DNA of 64,000 nucleotides. Origin: Maylandia zebra (Eukaryota; Chordata; Actinopteri; Cichliformes; Cichlidae). Below, piece after piece: positions 47,490-58,600 of the stretch; the first letter of the stretch is position 1; each line of letters starts with the position of its first letter. The notes under the pieces were generated by a model. It was not told the origin of the DNA. It did no database searches and saw nothing but the letters and a program-made list of their open reading frames with translations. The position numbers were made by a program, and so were the translations under genes. Where the stretch lies: the NCBI RefSeq assembly GCF_041146795.1, contig NC_135175.1, positions 32,426,136-32,490,135 on the forward strand, in the 5' to 3' direction.

Positions 47490-50400
47490 TAATATTTCAC
47501 TAGTGTTGTAACATCACATGTCGTTAGCGTAGTCTGCCTGTGTCTTTTCTCTGTGAACAAACATTTTAGAGTTGGTTGTTATATACAGTCTGTATAAGTG
47601 TGGTTAATCTAATAAACATTTGTAAGGAGATGGCAGTTACTGTGAATGTACAGCAGGTGATTAGTAATAAACAGCCAGACAATGACTGACAATCTCATTC
47701 AGTCTTGCAGATCGAATGCACCTTCTGTGGAAAGTGGTACCACACAGTGTGTGTGGACTTCCCCTGTGCAGAAGGCGACTACAAATGTTGTGGGTGCTAA
47801 ATAAACAGAAAGAATTGATCCCTGTTGTCTTTGCTTACTGATTGTTTTTAGTGTTGACAATCCACATTGCTGGCATTGCATCTTTCAACATGTTTGTAGG
47901 TAGATCTGGATGTACCCGGGGTAAGTGCAGCCACTCAGCCTCTACTTAATGTGATCATAGAAACAGGTGCAGATGAGTCACAAGTTAATCTAGTAGTAGG
48001 CTATGGTACTTGGCCACAGGTGGCAGCAGTGGACTGACCTCCATTTGAAACTGCTCCAGCTGCTGTGTGATAGTGGATCTGCTACAAATTGAAGATCATA
48101 AGCAAGTTTTGGAAATCAACCCTTGTATTATGTTGAAGAACAAACAATTGACATTGATTTTGTTGCGGGTCATTCTGACCCATACTGTGTAAATCCACTC
48201 AGAATTATCCAAAAACTGCAATAAAACAATAGCAACTTTATTTTCCATTAGATAAACATGTAGAACACAGACATACAACAGTTAGACTTTCCATAACTAT
48301 TTTAGGAACAATTTGGTTTTTCGTTCTTACAAACACATTTCTGTTGAACTTGCCCAACGTTCTCAGTTTTTCAATGCTCAACATTTTCTATTTTGTCTAC
48401 ATGATGGACAGAATGTAACTGTGTGCTTTCTGCAGATGTACTTCTTGCATTTCTCACAAAATGTGCTTGTTTTCAAACAGGAACCTTCCTAACTAAGATT
48501 TAAAACAAAAGATTTCTCCTCCAGTCTCACAAACAGATGACAAACCAAGCGACACACCTGAGTCACTGACTTTCTTATATCCACTCACTCTCACTGGCTG
48601 TTTATTACTAATCACTGTGTAACTGCTGTGAATTCACAGTAACTGCCATCTCCTTACAAATCTTCATTGGATTAACCACACTTATACAGACTGTATATGT
48701 TGCCCCCCTGGTGTGACAGGTGCCTGGGAGGGGTGCGATCCTAGATCCCACAGCTGTGTATTGAAATAAAGAGGCACAGATCATGAACTTGTTTACAATT
48801 CAACTGCAGGATTTATTCTGCAGATTTGCCTCCCAGGGGGGTTTTACGCTCCTCCTGGCCGCTATGCGCCACCTAGTGATATTTTTTTAAGTAATGCCAT
48901 GGAAGATGTAAAGTGTAATTAGAAAATACTGAATCAACACTGAACGATATAACAAAGACCAAAATATAACTGGGGTGTTCCCTTTTTTCCTTGTATGAAG
49001 GCATAAACTGAACTAACATCCCCATAAGTCTTTTTATCTCTTAACTTTTTAACTATTAGTGTAATCCAGATTTACCAGCCACACATTTCAACTTTTAAAC
49101 ACATATGTTAACCTTTTACATATATAACTCTTCAGCCATGTTGATGGATTGCCTGTATTGGCTGGAAATATTCATTTCCAGGGAAAAGACACAGACAGAC
49201 GATGCTTACAGGATGTGATGTGACAACACTAATGAAATATTGATGTGTCATATTTGTCCAAGGTGTACTTCATTGTTATGGAAAAAGAGAATATCAAAAT
49301 CACGATGACCAATTGGAGTGGTGATTTCTATGACTTTGTGTATATAATTTGGAATTTTGTACAAATGTAGGCCAATAAGGAATTGTTACGAGTTCAAAAA
49401 TTGGGGATGGAGACAAGAGGAAAAACCACAATAACAACACTGGTCCAGCCTAAACATTCACATGCTTTCTCTCACACGGCGCCTAAGCTACGACCTTGGC
49501 TCCCTGTTTATCTGCTTCTGCTGAGATGGGGCAGAAAACTCCAGCATGTTCCGTTCTCTTCTAATCAGACAAATAAGGCGATGACTTTCTGCAAACAGTA
49601 TTTCTTATAACATCATAAAACAATATCATTCATCCACAATAAATCAGCAGTCTAATGTAATGCAAATCAGTTTAACAAATGCAATAGTTATCACCTTCTT
49701 CTGATTCAGGAGAATAATGCAAACTAAGACTACATAATAATTCATATGATATCATTTCATTCTTTTCAAAGGTTTATTTGCATGACGCACAAACAGACAC
49801 AATTGAAAGGTACAAATGTGCATGACACGAATTCAAACGTGGTGCAGATGTGTGTCACAGGTTGATCTGGCTGTCGGCTGTGGCACTTGGCCAGAGGTGG
49901 CGCTGGTTGATTCGAGTCCATCATAGTGCACAAAGTAAACTGCTCGCTTTAGCTGTGAAGCAAAAACGCTGAAACCGGAGAAATAAACCGTGCGAGGGGA
50001 ACGATAACGACGACAAGAGTCTCCCGATCGTTTACTCTTGCTCTCCTGTGAACAACATCGGCGTGGTGTTTATTGTTTGCTGTTTTCGCGATCGCGTCGC
50101 GCATGAGGATATCACCAGGTAAACTCGCCACATTTTTAAACATTTTGTTGTTCAACAGCATCACGACTGACGGAGTGTGTTTGAGACAACCTCACAAGTG
50201 TCACAGATGACACATTTGGCGTTTTTTTGCTGGTTTGTCGGTAGCAGCTCTGCCACACATCTGTTCGACTAACGCCAGTTGATCTAAACGCCAGTAGATC
50301 TGGAACACCGGGTCGATTTTTTGTCCCAGTCCAGCCCTGCGTGTGATGCAAGTATGTGTAGAGTGTTGAGCGCGTGATCAGTGGTGAGACAAACAATTAA

Positions 50401-50603
50401 CGGAACTTGACCTTTCTATACTCGTGGCTCACTTACATTTCTAATCTATTCGTTTGCACACTTACACACACCCAGCTGCTGTTTCCTGTTTTGCTACACT
50501 CTGGAGAGCCTCGCCTTTAACGGTCTCCTCTCACAGAGAGCAACAGAAAACTTAAAAAAACTCGAGATTGACTGAACTCAGTTCAAAGTTACCTTGACAC
50601 TTA

Positions 50604-50760
50604 CCTTTAGATGTGAGAGGTAGCGATGGTCCGCTTGAAGCTGACGCTCCGGTGCGTGTGTCAGAAAACTCAACACGCTGCGTCAGAAGCACTGTGTCGA
50701 GGCTTGATTCGTTTGGCCAGAGTCACGTGATTAGTGACGTCTGAAGCTTCATTTAGAACG
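50604..50760 (-). promoter_or_regulatory. Candidate displaced first exon/promoter of zinc-finger copy 2
   Basis: Sequence around the donor (ACTTACCTTTAGATG read forward) resembles 26597-26612 in unit A (GCTTACCTTTAAATG), with GAACTCA upstream in both. If homologous, copy 2 would be transcribed across an 11-kb first intron filled by transposons. Confidence 0.35.
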
Positions 50761-50812
50761 TACCTTTTTTTTTTAAGTTTGACGAGCATCTTGACTTTTA
50801 GTCTTTGGATCA

Positions 50813-50935
50813 AGGGCGTAGATTTGGCATGGACGGAAGGGACGCGTCCCCACCAATATCCAGCGATTATTGAATTGTCCCCACCAATAATTTGATCTCT
50901 TCGAGTAAAGAAAAACAAACCCGATAGTAAGTAAA
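50813..50935 (+). mobile_element. hAT-like terminal fragment
   Basis: AAGGGCGTAGATTTGGCATG, GACGCGTCCCCACCAATATC and TTGTCCCCACCAATAA belong to a common fish terminal-repeat family. The partner end was not found. Confidence 0.45.
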
Positions 50936-51149
50936 AACGATCTGTCAGCTTCTCATTCAGCGAGTGGTGCAGAAAGAGTTAAATTAGTTCTAAATAAATA
51001 AATAATTCTCTACTGGAGTCCTACGTCATGTGACAAATATGGCCAATGTGATTGGCTGTGCCTTTCAGGGAGCTGCGTTTAGTTTCAGCAGCTGCAAACC
51101 TGCGCTGCGAGGAGGATGGCAGCAAAGAGGAAGAACCTGGATATAAGAA

Positions 51150-51410
51150 ATTATTGCAGGGTAAATGTCATTTAGAGATTTGTAAACATATTCTAATAAT
51201 ATCTTTAACAGGAGTGACTGATTTTAAAAATATGATTCTTTATGTCTGTGTAATATTTCATTAATCTCTGTTACTCTGTTATTTCTCTCTAGACTCAACC
51301 TTGTTTTCCCTATAACACACAGTTATACATCACATATTATAAATCTGACTTTGATAAATATTTAGATCATGTGAAAACACAGAGCAGCTCTCTATGAACA
51401 GTGTGAAGCA
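51150..51410 (+). repeat. Unit-B counterpart of 27380-27690
   Basis: GGGTAAATGTCATTTAGAGA through CTCAACCTTGTTTTCCC and AAATCTGACTTTGA matches unit A with few differences and lacks the hairpin. This marks the far end of the segmental duplication. At 51372-51408 there is also a short match to the 3' UTR of the HHLA2-like gene (AACACAGAGCAGCTCTCT). Confidence 0.8.
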
Positions 51411-51801
51411 GGGGTGTCAAACTCATTTTCCATCAGTGTAAAGAAGTTACATATTTAACTGTTTTTCTACATGATGAAGAAAAAGCTGCTGTCAGCATGA
51501 CTCTGAACCAAAGTGGGGAAAAATGTGCAAGATTACAGAAAAAGTTTTTGTAGCTTATTGCACAAACTGAAAACAGAAACTTTTCTGACATGAATTAGTT
51601 TGAATGGGTATAAGGACGGTTTTTATCTGTTGGAAATGCTGTAAAACTTGAAAGTCTGCTTGTGCTTGTTTGCAGTGAGCAGCAGATCAAACAAGTTAAT
51701 AATTATAACTGGCTTCAAACACACATTCAAGCCTGTGAGACTCATTCAGACACTCAGTGAGCCACGACTCTTTGTTACAAGCACACATTTCTGTCACGGT
51801 C
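51411..51801. other. Possible partial hAT end, otherwise nothing recognised
   Basis: CAGGGGTGTCAAACTCATTT at 51411 is a classic hAT-type terminus. No matching right end was found before 51801. Confidence 0.4.
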
Positions 51802-52029
51802 CTGGGGTCCGTTCTTCATACCTCGCTTACTACATCCAAGATCAAATGACACATCCAAGACCAAATCATCGCGCTAACTCTGAGCTCGCTATTCCGGTTC
51901 CCCGAACACACCTGTTGTTGACGATTAGTTTAGCTGGATGAAGTAATGTGAGATCACTGGGTGGCCCAACAGGGGCTACGCATCAATAGTAGAAACATTG
52001 ATCGGCAACCCTTTGATTGGTCGGCGAAA

Positions 52030-52650
52030 ATGTCGAAGGAGCGCGCTCTGTATTTTTTGGCAGCAGAGCAAGAACTCTTGAGTGAGGGATTTCAGGAGTT
52101 TCAGAGTTTAATCAGAACGCAAGGGAACACTGCAAAGGCTGCAAAAGCAAGGAGAGAGGGCTGGCAGAAAGTTGCTGACAAATTAAACTCGTAAGTAATT
52201 TAATAATAACAATAATAATGGATTGGATTTATATAGTGCTTTACAATGCCACTATTCAGTCACTCTCACATTCACACACTGGTGGAAGCAGCTACGGTTG
52301 TAGCCACAGCTGCCCTGGGGCAGACTGACAGAAGCCAGGCTGCCATATTGCGCCATCGGCCCCTCTGGCCAACACCAGTAGGCGGTAGGGTAAATTTATT
52401 ATATTATATTACATTATATCCTCTTTCACATTAGAGCCACAACAGGACCCACTAGAACATGGGAACAAGTAAAAGTGAAATGTAAGAATATTCTACAGAA
52501 TGGTAATATTTATCACTCATATTGCTTTTCGTCTCTTGAAAAGAGACCCTGAAATAATCTGTTTGTTTGTTTATAACAGCAACCAAGAAAAGGGCAGAGC
52601 AAAAAAAGACAGGTGGTGGTCCTGCACCCCCTCGTCAACAAGTTGGTTAA
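52030..52650 (+). pseudogene. Harbinger Myb-like helper, second element, 3'-deleted
   Basis: The ATG at 52030 (MSKERALYFLAAEQELL) starts exon 52030-52190. Exons 52435-52502 and 52580-52650 follow with RTWEQVKVKCKNIL and TKKRAEQKKTGGGPAPP, ending at TAA 52648-52650. The family normally continues well beyond the poly-proline block, so the C-terminal part is deleted. Intron 1 contains a dispersed repeat at 52219-52400. Confidence 0.75.
52219..52400 (+). repeat. Dispersed fish repeat in intron of the Myb-like gene
   Basis: GGATTTATATAGTGCTTTAC, CACACTGGTGGAAGCAGCTA and CAGTAGGCGGTAGGGTAAAT are words of a widespread, class-uncertain fish repeat. Partial copy. Confidence 0.55.
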
Positions 52651-52679
52651 GTGAATAATACCCTCACGGGAAAATCGAT

Positions 52680-52840
52680 ATCTCTCTATGAGCACACTGT
52701 CGCGCTGAGCTAAAGGATCCTGTCTATCCCGTAATATACGCTGAATTCTGAAAACTCTCCTTATCAATCTTGCACCTTCCGCAATGGGTGGCTCGCGTAT
52801 ACGGACAGAACATGGCTGCGACAGACTTCCCAAATCCACC
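52680..52840 (-). pseudogene. Harbinger transposase N-terminal exon, second element
   Basis: The minus frame contains IRRVFRIQRILRDRQDPL and ERYRFSREGIIHLTNLL, equivalent to the first exon of the HARBI1-type transposase at 42254. No catalytic region follows. No clear ATG was chosen. Confidence 0.75.
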
Positions 52841-53302
52841 TTCGCTTTTATAGCCGTGGTCTCTCATCTTGATTACACGAAGTAATTTACAATTGCTACT
52901 CTGAAATATGAATTACATCTGTAATAATCACATACATGTAATAGAATGTTAATAGTACATTTCCCTTTTTTAGGAAGTGACCTGTATGTATCTGTGTGAA
53001 ATCAATAAAAGGATCAAGTGCTGCATTATCTTTAGTTACATTGATGTTATTTATTTATGGTGAAACAGTGGTGGAATATCGCTGTTGCTTTCGTATAAAT
53101 GAAGCGGACATACCTGAGTGGCCGCGATCTAATCCTGTTTACATAAAGTAAACCTGCTCCCGAGCAGGTTTACGCTTACGGCTCTGTTGCTATGACAGCA
53201 AGTCCCGGATGAGCTTCGGGGAACCGAACGATCCAAGATCACGCGAAATCGTCAACAATCAAATCCAGCTAACTTACTTAGTGAGGTACGAAGAACGGAC
53301 CC

Positions 53303-53870
53303 CTGGGTCTGTGTCCCTGTGTTTTGTGTTGTTGGGTTAATTCTGTTCTTCAAATTCTGGTTTTCTGTTATATTTATTGTTCCTGGTTTCTGTTCTCTTC
53401 CTCACCTCATGTTACCATTTCTCAGTGTTGAGACTGCGTCTCTGTGTCTGTCTTGTATTTCCTGTTTTACTTTGACAGTCTGTGTCTTGTGTCATGTCTT
53501 CAGCTCTGCTCCCCGCCTCGTCACATCTATTTAATTAAAGCTGTGTTCCCACCTGTTCTCCATCCTCTCGTTGTCCTCTTTGTGTATATTTGCTGTGCGT
53601 TTCCTTCTGCTCCACGTTGGATCGTCTGTTTGTCATCCCGGTGTTTCACTCTGCATTTCCTACTTAGTGTTTGTCTTGTGCTCCTCCTTCCCGATTGTCA
53701 GGTTTTTGCTATGTTCTCCGTGTTTCACTTGATCCTTTGTTTAGCTGTTTGCAGTTTAGGTTTTCCTTCAGTTCCCTGTTTGCTTCTTACTGTGTAGCGT
53801 TGTGTCCAGCCAATAATAAAGGCTCACTTTCTTTGTTTTTGTTAAATTCACCTCTCCACAGATTCTGCCT
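53303..53870 (+). repeat. Dispersed repeat with 3'-UTR-like features
   Basis: Thymine-rich sequence (TTTGTGTTGTTGGGTTAATT, CTGTCTTGTATTTCCTG) ends near AATAATAAAGGCTC. The first part also resembles 57262-57320. It is the target of the second Harbinger, whose left flank 51790-51804 belongs to the same repeat. Open frames are low-complexity. Confidence 0.5.
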
Positions 53871-54104
53871 CACTGATTGTCACTATTTCTGTATCTCTCC
53901 CATTCAAAAACACTCCATACACAGTTTATTTTATGTAATATTCAATATTAACCTATAAATTTAGTCTTTTCAAGGAAGCATTTTTTTTCTTTTTATGGCA
54001 TTCAAGCCTTTTTCTGTGTGGATTTTCTACTGCTAAGCAGAACACACAAACTTTAAGACCTGGACATATTTGAAACCTGTTGTTTCTTCATTATCAGCTA
54101 TTTG

Positions 54105-54520
54105 AGTTTGCACCGCTGCAGTAAACCTCAACAAACAGACGACCCCCTATGAGCAAACACTTTGTGAAGGTGGTAAGAAAAAGCAGAGAGAAGAGTCTGT
54201 TTCCCAAATCCAAACTGGAAGCTGGTTCAACAGGAGAGAGGTCTGATATCTGAAAGCTCTGCTCTCATTCTAGTTTTCAAAACTAATAACCAAAAGTACG
54301 ACTGCAGTCTGAGAGCGACGTGCTCTGTTGGGATCATAAGGTACTACAGTATAAGGTCTTTAAGAAATGATGGGGCCTGATTATTCAGGACTTTATATTC
54401 AATTCTAGATTTAACATGGAGCCAGTGAAGAGAAGCTAACAAGGTAGAAAGATGATTTGTCTGCTGTCAGGACTCTAACTCCAGCATTTTGGATTAACTG
54501 GAAGCTTTTTAGAACATGGT
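54105..54520 (-). mobile_element. Decayed L2-like LINE
   Basis: AAGAGTCTGTTTCCCAAATC, AGCTGGTTCAACAGG, GATGGGGCCTGATTATTCAG and AGCATTTTGGATTAACTGGA match the antisense of the L2 copy at 19740-20070 with many substitutions. No intact frame. Confidence 0.75.
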
Positions 54521-55560
54521 TATATTAAGTACGTTATGTTGTGTTTTGTCAACATAGTGAAAAACACTAATAAAAACAAACAGCTGCTTATGTTGATTAT
54601 GAGTTTAACCCTTTAACACCTAGCATAGAACCTGTGTAGTGCCATTTTTGGGAGCATTTCAAGTTGATATACATCAATATAACCATTATAGCCCAAATTT
54701 AATAATATGTATGCATTAAGTGCATAGTAATTACAAAAAATTAATTAAAAAAATTTAATTAAAAATTAATTACAGTTTTCAAAAATATCCACGCTGGACG
54801 GAGTTTTTAAAAACGCTGTTTACGTGTGGATGAAAGGTGCAAACGCATAGAAAAATCTGCGTTTTCAAAAATACTCGGGTATGTGTGGACGTAGCCTTAA
54901 TGAGTGGAAAAAAAGTTGGCGTTCATCCTCCAGCTTCACTGTGCTAATGTTATGCTAACATGGCTGTGTCGCTAGCAATCACGTAGCACAGCATTATATT
55001 CCAGGTATTCCAACTTCAGTAACCCTACAAACGCCACTGCTGTGTAGTTTTCTGTCTTCATTTATGTTGGAAGTGGTAGCAGAGCTGTATGTTTTAATTA
55101 GTTTCAAACATCTCTCAGTCAGAACATGGTATGTCATGTTTAGGTGTAAACTAGCGAGCTAACTTCCTGTTAACTTCTGACTCCGTTAAATTTAATAAAT
55201 TCTGTTTTCATGGATGCATGGATGTAAAACTTAATTGTTACACCCGATAAAGCAGCAATGCTGATGATTTAATTAAAGATCAAAGAATTTAGACCGTTTT
55301 TAACTCTTAGTGTTCGTTTGACTTTGGGACCTGAAGTTGACGGAGTTTTGGACCCAGATTACTCCGCAAAGCTCGTCACTACGGCAGCCATAATGCTCTG
55401 ACAATCCATCAAGCAAGAAATGCGGCTTACCAAAGTTGTACTAAAACATTTTTAACAGATTTCTGCACGCCCAAATCAGTTCGAGGTCAGTAAGCACAAC
55501 CAGAATTCATACATAAGGCACGCTTTCGATTTTTGAGAAAATTAAAGGATTTTAAGTGTG
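54521..55560. other. No gene recognised; fragments of unclassified repeats
   Basis: ATCCACGCTGGACGGAG and GTGTGGACGTAGCC at about 54790-54900 and TGTGCCTTATAGTGTGGAAA at 55556 look like pieces of DNA transposons. None is complete. Confidence 0.45.
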
Positions 55561-55589
55561 CCTTATAGTGTGGAAAATACGTTATACAG

Positions 55590-55682
55590 AAGAAAAGAAT
55601 ATATCGTGATATATATCGTTACCGCACATGCTTCAAATTATATCGCGATATGAATTTTAGGCCACATTGCCCAGCCCTATTT
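55590..55682 (-). mobile_element. hAT-like terminal fragment (TTGCCCAGCCCTA)
   Basis: TATATCGCGATATGAATTTT and GCCACATTGCCCAGCCCTA form the reverse of a common fish hAT terminus (TAGGGCTGGGC). The other end is missing. Confidence 0.5.
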
Positions 55683-55912
55683 CCCACCACAGGAAATTTA
55701 TTTTAAGTGTCTTCATAGTTTTATTTTTAAAATACACCAATTTTTATATACTGCAGGAAAAACAAAAATAAATATTATAATGAAAATTTGCAAAAAAAAA
55801 CAGCAGGTGCATCAAAATAAACTATTTCCAGCAGTGCAATATGAGTCCTAAGCATCCCAGAAACGATGCAGAAAGTCACAAAGTCAAACATAACTTTTAA
55901 AAACCAAATTCA

Positions 55913-56250
55913 TGGGCTGCAGCCTCCTGAGGCCTCATTTGTAGACCGATTACGTCACAGCGACGCGCCGAAGGCTGTCCAAATTCGCAGACTCCTCCGA
56001 ATGCAGCCGACAAATGCGTCCTCCTTTTCTCCGAATTCGAAGGATGGGTCGGGTGTGTCCTTCGTGGCTTACCATATCCCAGAATTCATAGCGCGGCCCA
56101 GCCAAACTCCAGTTTCCAACAATAGCGGCCACTACTAAGTTTTAAATTTACTCATACTAATCTTTCTGGGTCAGAAAATAAACTTAGCTGTGTAAACATC
56201 AAATATCTGCTCGGTTTATCAAGATATCGCATATTTGCAAAAGTGCTTCG
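55913..56250. mobile_element. Eroded relative of the 30946-31679 transposon
   Basis: CGATTACGTCACAGCGACGC, GCCGAAGGCTGTCC and CATATCCCAGAATTCATAGC parallel 30998-31125. The perfect termini of the other copy are not visible here. Confidence 0.65.
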
Positions 56251-56579
56251 ACGTTTTCGGAGCATGCCCCGACCGGCTTTAAAGGGTTAATATCCAGCTG
56301 TTGGAGCCCTAAATGAAAAACACTTAAAATGAGCAGTGTTACGATTTATGAAGCTAATGAAAGATTTTATTACTAAAACATGCAGGAGTGGTTTTTAACT
56401 TAAAGGAGCCATAATAAGTCATGATACATTCATACAATATGCATAAGAGGGCAGACCATGTTTCATTCATACATCCTTCTTCCAGTAACCTAGTTCATCA
56501 GTTTGTAGCTTCACATAACAAAAGTAATTTTTGTTACAGGTTTTTCAATCACGTTTGTTTTTGTGTGAAGACGAACTAC

Positions 56580-57215
56580 ACGTACCAGACCTTTCTTATC
56601 TGCAAAGGTTGTTATAATTTTTCAGAATACCCAAGACCCTTGAGGTTTTTACATTGGGATCTAACCATGACAACATCTCCAGGCACAAAACAACTTTTTA
56701 TCCATTTCTGTCATTCTTGTAGCAATGGTAAATATTCTCAAATCCACAGTTTCCAGAGAGGTCTGAAATGTACTGGATTTGTTCCCACCTTCTTCTAGAA
56801 GTAAAAAGTCTTTTTTTGGTCAAATAGTCCTGGAGGGAGAGCTGGTTTTCACTTCATGACAAGCAATAACTTTGTGATGTTGCATTAAACATGAGTCAGT
56901 ATCTAAAAAGTAATCCCTTCAAGGTGCACGGCCCTGCTTGTCATGCAAGTGAGCACTACTACATACCGTTTTACAATACTACGCTGTACTGTTGGCTGGG
57001 TTTTCCTCCATACAGTTTACAGAATAAACATTTTGCTATGACCCTTTGCACAGCTGAAACTCCATTTGTTATCCAAAATCTGGGAAACATGCTCTTTGGC
57101 CAGTCCTCTTGAAGATCCTATTTCATTTTTCTCTCAGTTTAAATGGAAACTTTTGAATCAGAATTTTAATGTTAGCTGGCATGTTTAACTCCTCCAAACA
57201 CTGCAGTTCCTTCAT
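56580..57215 (-). pseudogene. BEL/Pao fragments: integrase C-terminus and gag piece
   Basis: On the minus strand 56790-56600 gives, over shifting frames, the motifs QVQYISDLS, VVLCLEMLS and DPNVKTSRVLGILKN expected at the C-terminal end of BEL integrase. 57215-57080 resembles the gag stretch at 4400-4290 (GVKHAS..KFPFKL, in broken form). It is a rearranged, dead copy. Confidence 0.5.
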
Positions 57216-57331
57216 AGCATTGCAACACTATGTATAGATATAGACAATATAGATGTCCTTGTCATGGTTCTGGGTCATTTGACCCAGCGTTTTGAGTTTG
57301 TTGTTTATTTGGTGTCTATCATGTATTAAGC

Positions 57332-57705
57332 CAGCGGTCCCCAACCTTTTTTGCACCACAGACCTTTTTAATGTTAAAACATTTTCTCAGACCAGCATTT
57401 AAGGTGTTGCAGATAAATACAACAGAATAAAATGATATGACCAAGACAAAAACTGTGGTATTTTGTAAATACAACAATAAACCTGTATTCACTAACGTTA
57501 TTAGAAGCCTCCTTCTGAAAATGGGCTTCTGCCTCTTAATGCTCTCTGGTCGCTATGGTAACACGTAAATATTTGACATTTATTCAGAACACACGGGAGA
57601 AGTCGCAGGGGAACAGAGTTGATGATTAAAAACTCTGAAAACCATAAATTTCATGCCCGAGCCTAAACTCTCGCGACCTGGTATGAAACAAATGAGGGAC
57701 CGCTG
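57332..57705. mobile_element. Short hAT MITE (TIR CAGCGGTCCC)
   Basis: CAGCGGTCCCCAACC at the left and GAGGGACCGCTG at the right are inverted. Flanks TATTAAGC and GTCTAAGC agree in the last five of eight bases, a decayed target duplication. At 374 bases it is non-coding. Confidence 0.7.
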
Positions 57706-57860
57706 GTCTAAGCTCACATCCATCATGGACAACACCTCCCACCTCTGCATGAGACGGTACAAGCACTGAGCAGCTCGTTCAGCAGTACTTTTACACCCAC
57801 AGTGTAGGAAGGAGCGTTACTGCAGGTCATTCTTACCAGCAGCTGTCAGACTCTAACCAG
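57706..57860 (+). mobile_element. LINE RT-end relic
   Basis: CATCCATCATGGACAACACC and CTGTCAGACTCTAAC encode, in broken frame, a SIMDNTSHPLH-type motif like DIMDNAGHPLH at the left end of the window. Short and degraded. Confidence 0.55.
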
Positions 57861-57877
57861 GGGTGCACATAACTTTT

Positions 57878-58600
57878 TTAGTGAGCTACTCAGGTGAGTC
57901 CCAGGACGGTTTTTAGTACGCATTGAAAACGATCTTTTTCAGATATGCTACAAGTCACTCTCGAAGCCAGTTGCATTATAATGGCTGGCAGGTGGTCTTC
58001 ATGCCTCCATGTATTATGAGACTTACCCAGTTTTACAAAGGGGATCCCATTTTCTTCACACAGCTTCTTCAGTGTAGCATTTTTTTTTGTTCCACTTTTT
58101 TTTTTTGGAGCATCAGCTTGACCACACAGCGATTAAATGTCTCACAGTAAGGATCCTTGTGATCATCTGAATTTAAGAAATCTCCCAGTGTGTGTGCTGT
58201 GCAGAGAATGTGCACAAGGGAGTCTCCAACTGTAGCAAGTTGCCGGAGTTTTGGCACAACGCCATTGGACATACCCACGTTGATAGCAGCCTCGTTTGTG
58301 CACGCAGCGACCAACTTTGTTGTCCAGTCATCCAAGCCTGTGTCCTCAAGAAGTCTCACAAGTCCACCCCTATGCGGTGCGGTCAGCACCCAGTTTAATC
58401 AGTCACACAGACACAATGTAAATGATTTCCTGCTCAACTTTTGTGATGTCAACAGATCCATCGGAAAGCATCCCCCAAAAATCGGCAGACTGCAATTTGG
58501 CTCCTAACTCCCAGCTGATGGTGTGATGCTCTGCACGATCCGTGCCCCCTTCACGTGAATGATATGCAAATCTGACATTTACTCCTAGCCGCTAAAATAA
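57878..58600 (-). mobile_element. hAT element remnant with ZNF862-like transposase piece
   Basis: The minus frame 58389-58069 reads TTKLVAACTNEAAINVGMSN, GVVPKLRQL and LVHILCTAHTL, the pattern of hAT transposases of the ZNF862/KIAA1586 type just after the first catalytic region. AGGGGTGCACATAACTTTTT at 57878 may be the element end. Not complete. Confidence 0.65.

Larger units (their letters stand above)
45595..50311. repeat. 4.7-kb near-palindrome with termini CCGGTGTTCCAGATCTACTG
   Basis: Left-arm sequence from 45595 reappears inverted up to 50311. Examples are the AAACGCCAAATGTGTCA block, the GACGCGATCGCG block, CCAATTGGAGTGG, and the cysteine-rich coding block at 46577 versus 48460. The axis lies near 47515. 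Arms are about 1.7 kb. The right arm carries two extra insertions, about 48587-49133 and 49382-49747. Arm similarity is high but not perfect. This could be a giant-TIR foldback element or two copies inserted head to head. Confidence 0.88.
39933..50339. mobile_element. Outer hAT-type composite (CATAGCTGGACTGG ... CCAGTCCAGCCCTG)
   Basis: CATAGCTGGACTGGCC at 39933 and GTCCCAGTCCAGCCCTG ending at 50339 are the two termini of one hAT-like family, also present intact at 42802-44183. Between them lie a PIF-Harbinger (40295-45002) and a 4.7-kb palindrome. Interior blocks at 40120-40294 and 45003-45180 match 42930-43240. The outer flanks do not give a matching 8-base duplication (ACTGCAGC left, CGTGTGAT right), so the two ends may derive from different insertions joined by rearrangement. 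Confidence 0.55.
51805..53302. mobile_element. Second PIF-Harbinger element (TIR GGGTCCGTTCTTCRTACCTC, TSD CTG)
   Basis: Inverted ends GGGTCCGTTCTTCATACCTC and GAGGTACGAAGAACGGACCC are flanked by CTG on both sides (51802-51804 and 53303-53305). Removing the element rejoins TGTCACGGTCCTG to GGTCTGTGTCCCTG. It carries a Myb-like gene (+) and a transposase start (-), truncated where they meet near 52660. Confidence 0.92.

Noticed and set aside
39933..50339. Treating 39933-50339 as one clean hAT insertion with a target duplication
   Set aside because: The 8 bases at the two ends differ and unit A sequence does not resume after 50339 as a single insertion would require; listed only as a composite.
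53319..53958. Thymine-rich, Cys/Leu/Phe-rich frames at 53319-53958, resembling membrane helices
   Set aside because: Low-complexity translation of a dispersed repeat; three overlapping frames look alike and no splice or start context supports them.
56421..56798. 125-residue plus-strand frame at 56421-56798 as a novel gene
   Set aside because: The minus strand of the same stretch reads as a BEL integrase end, which explains the composition better.
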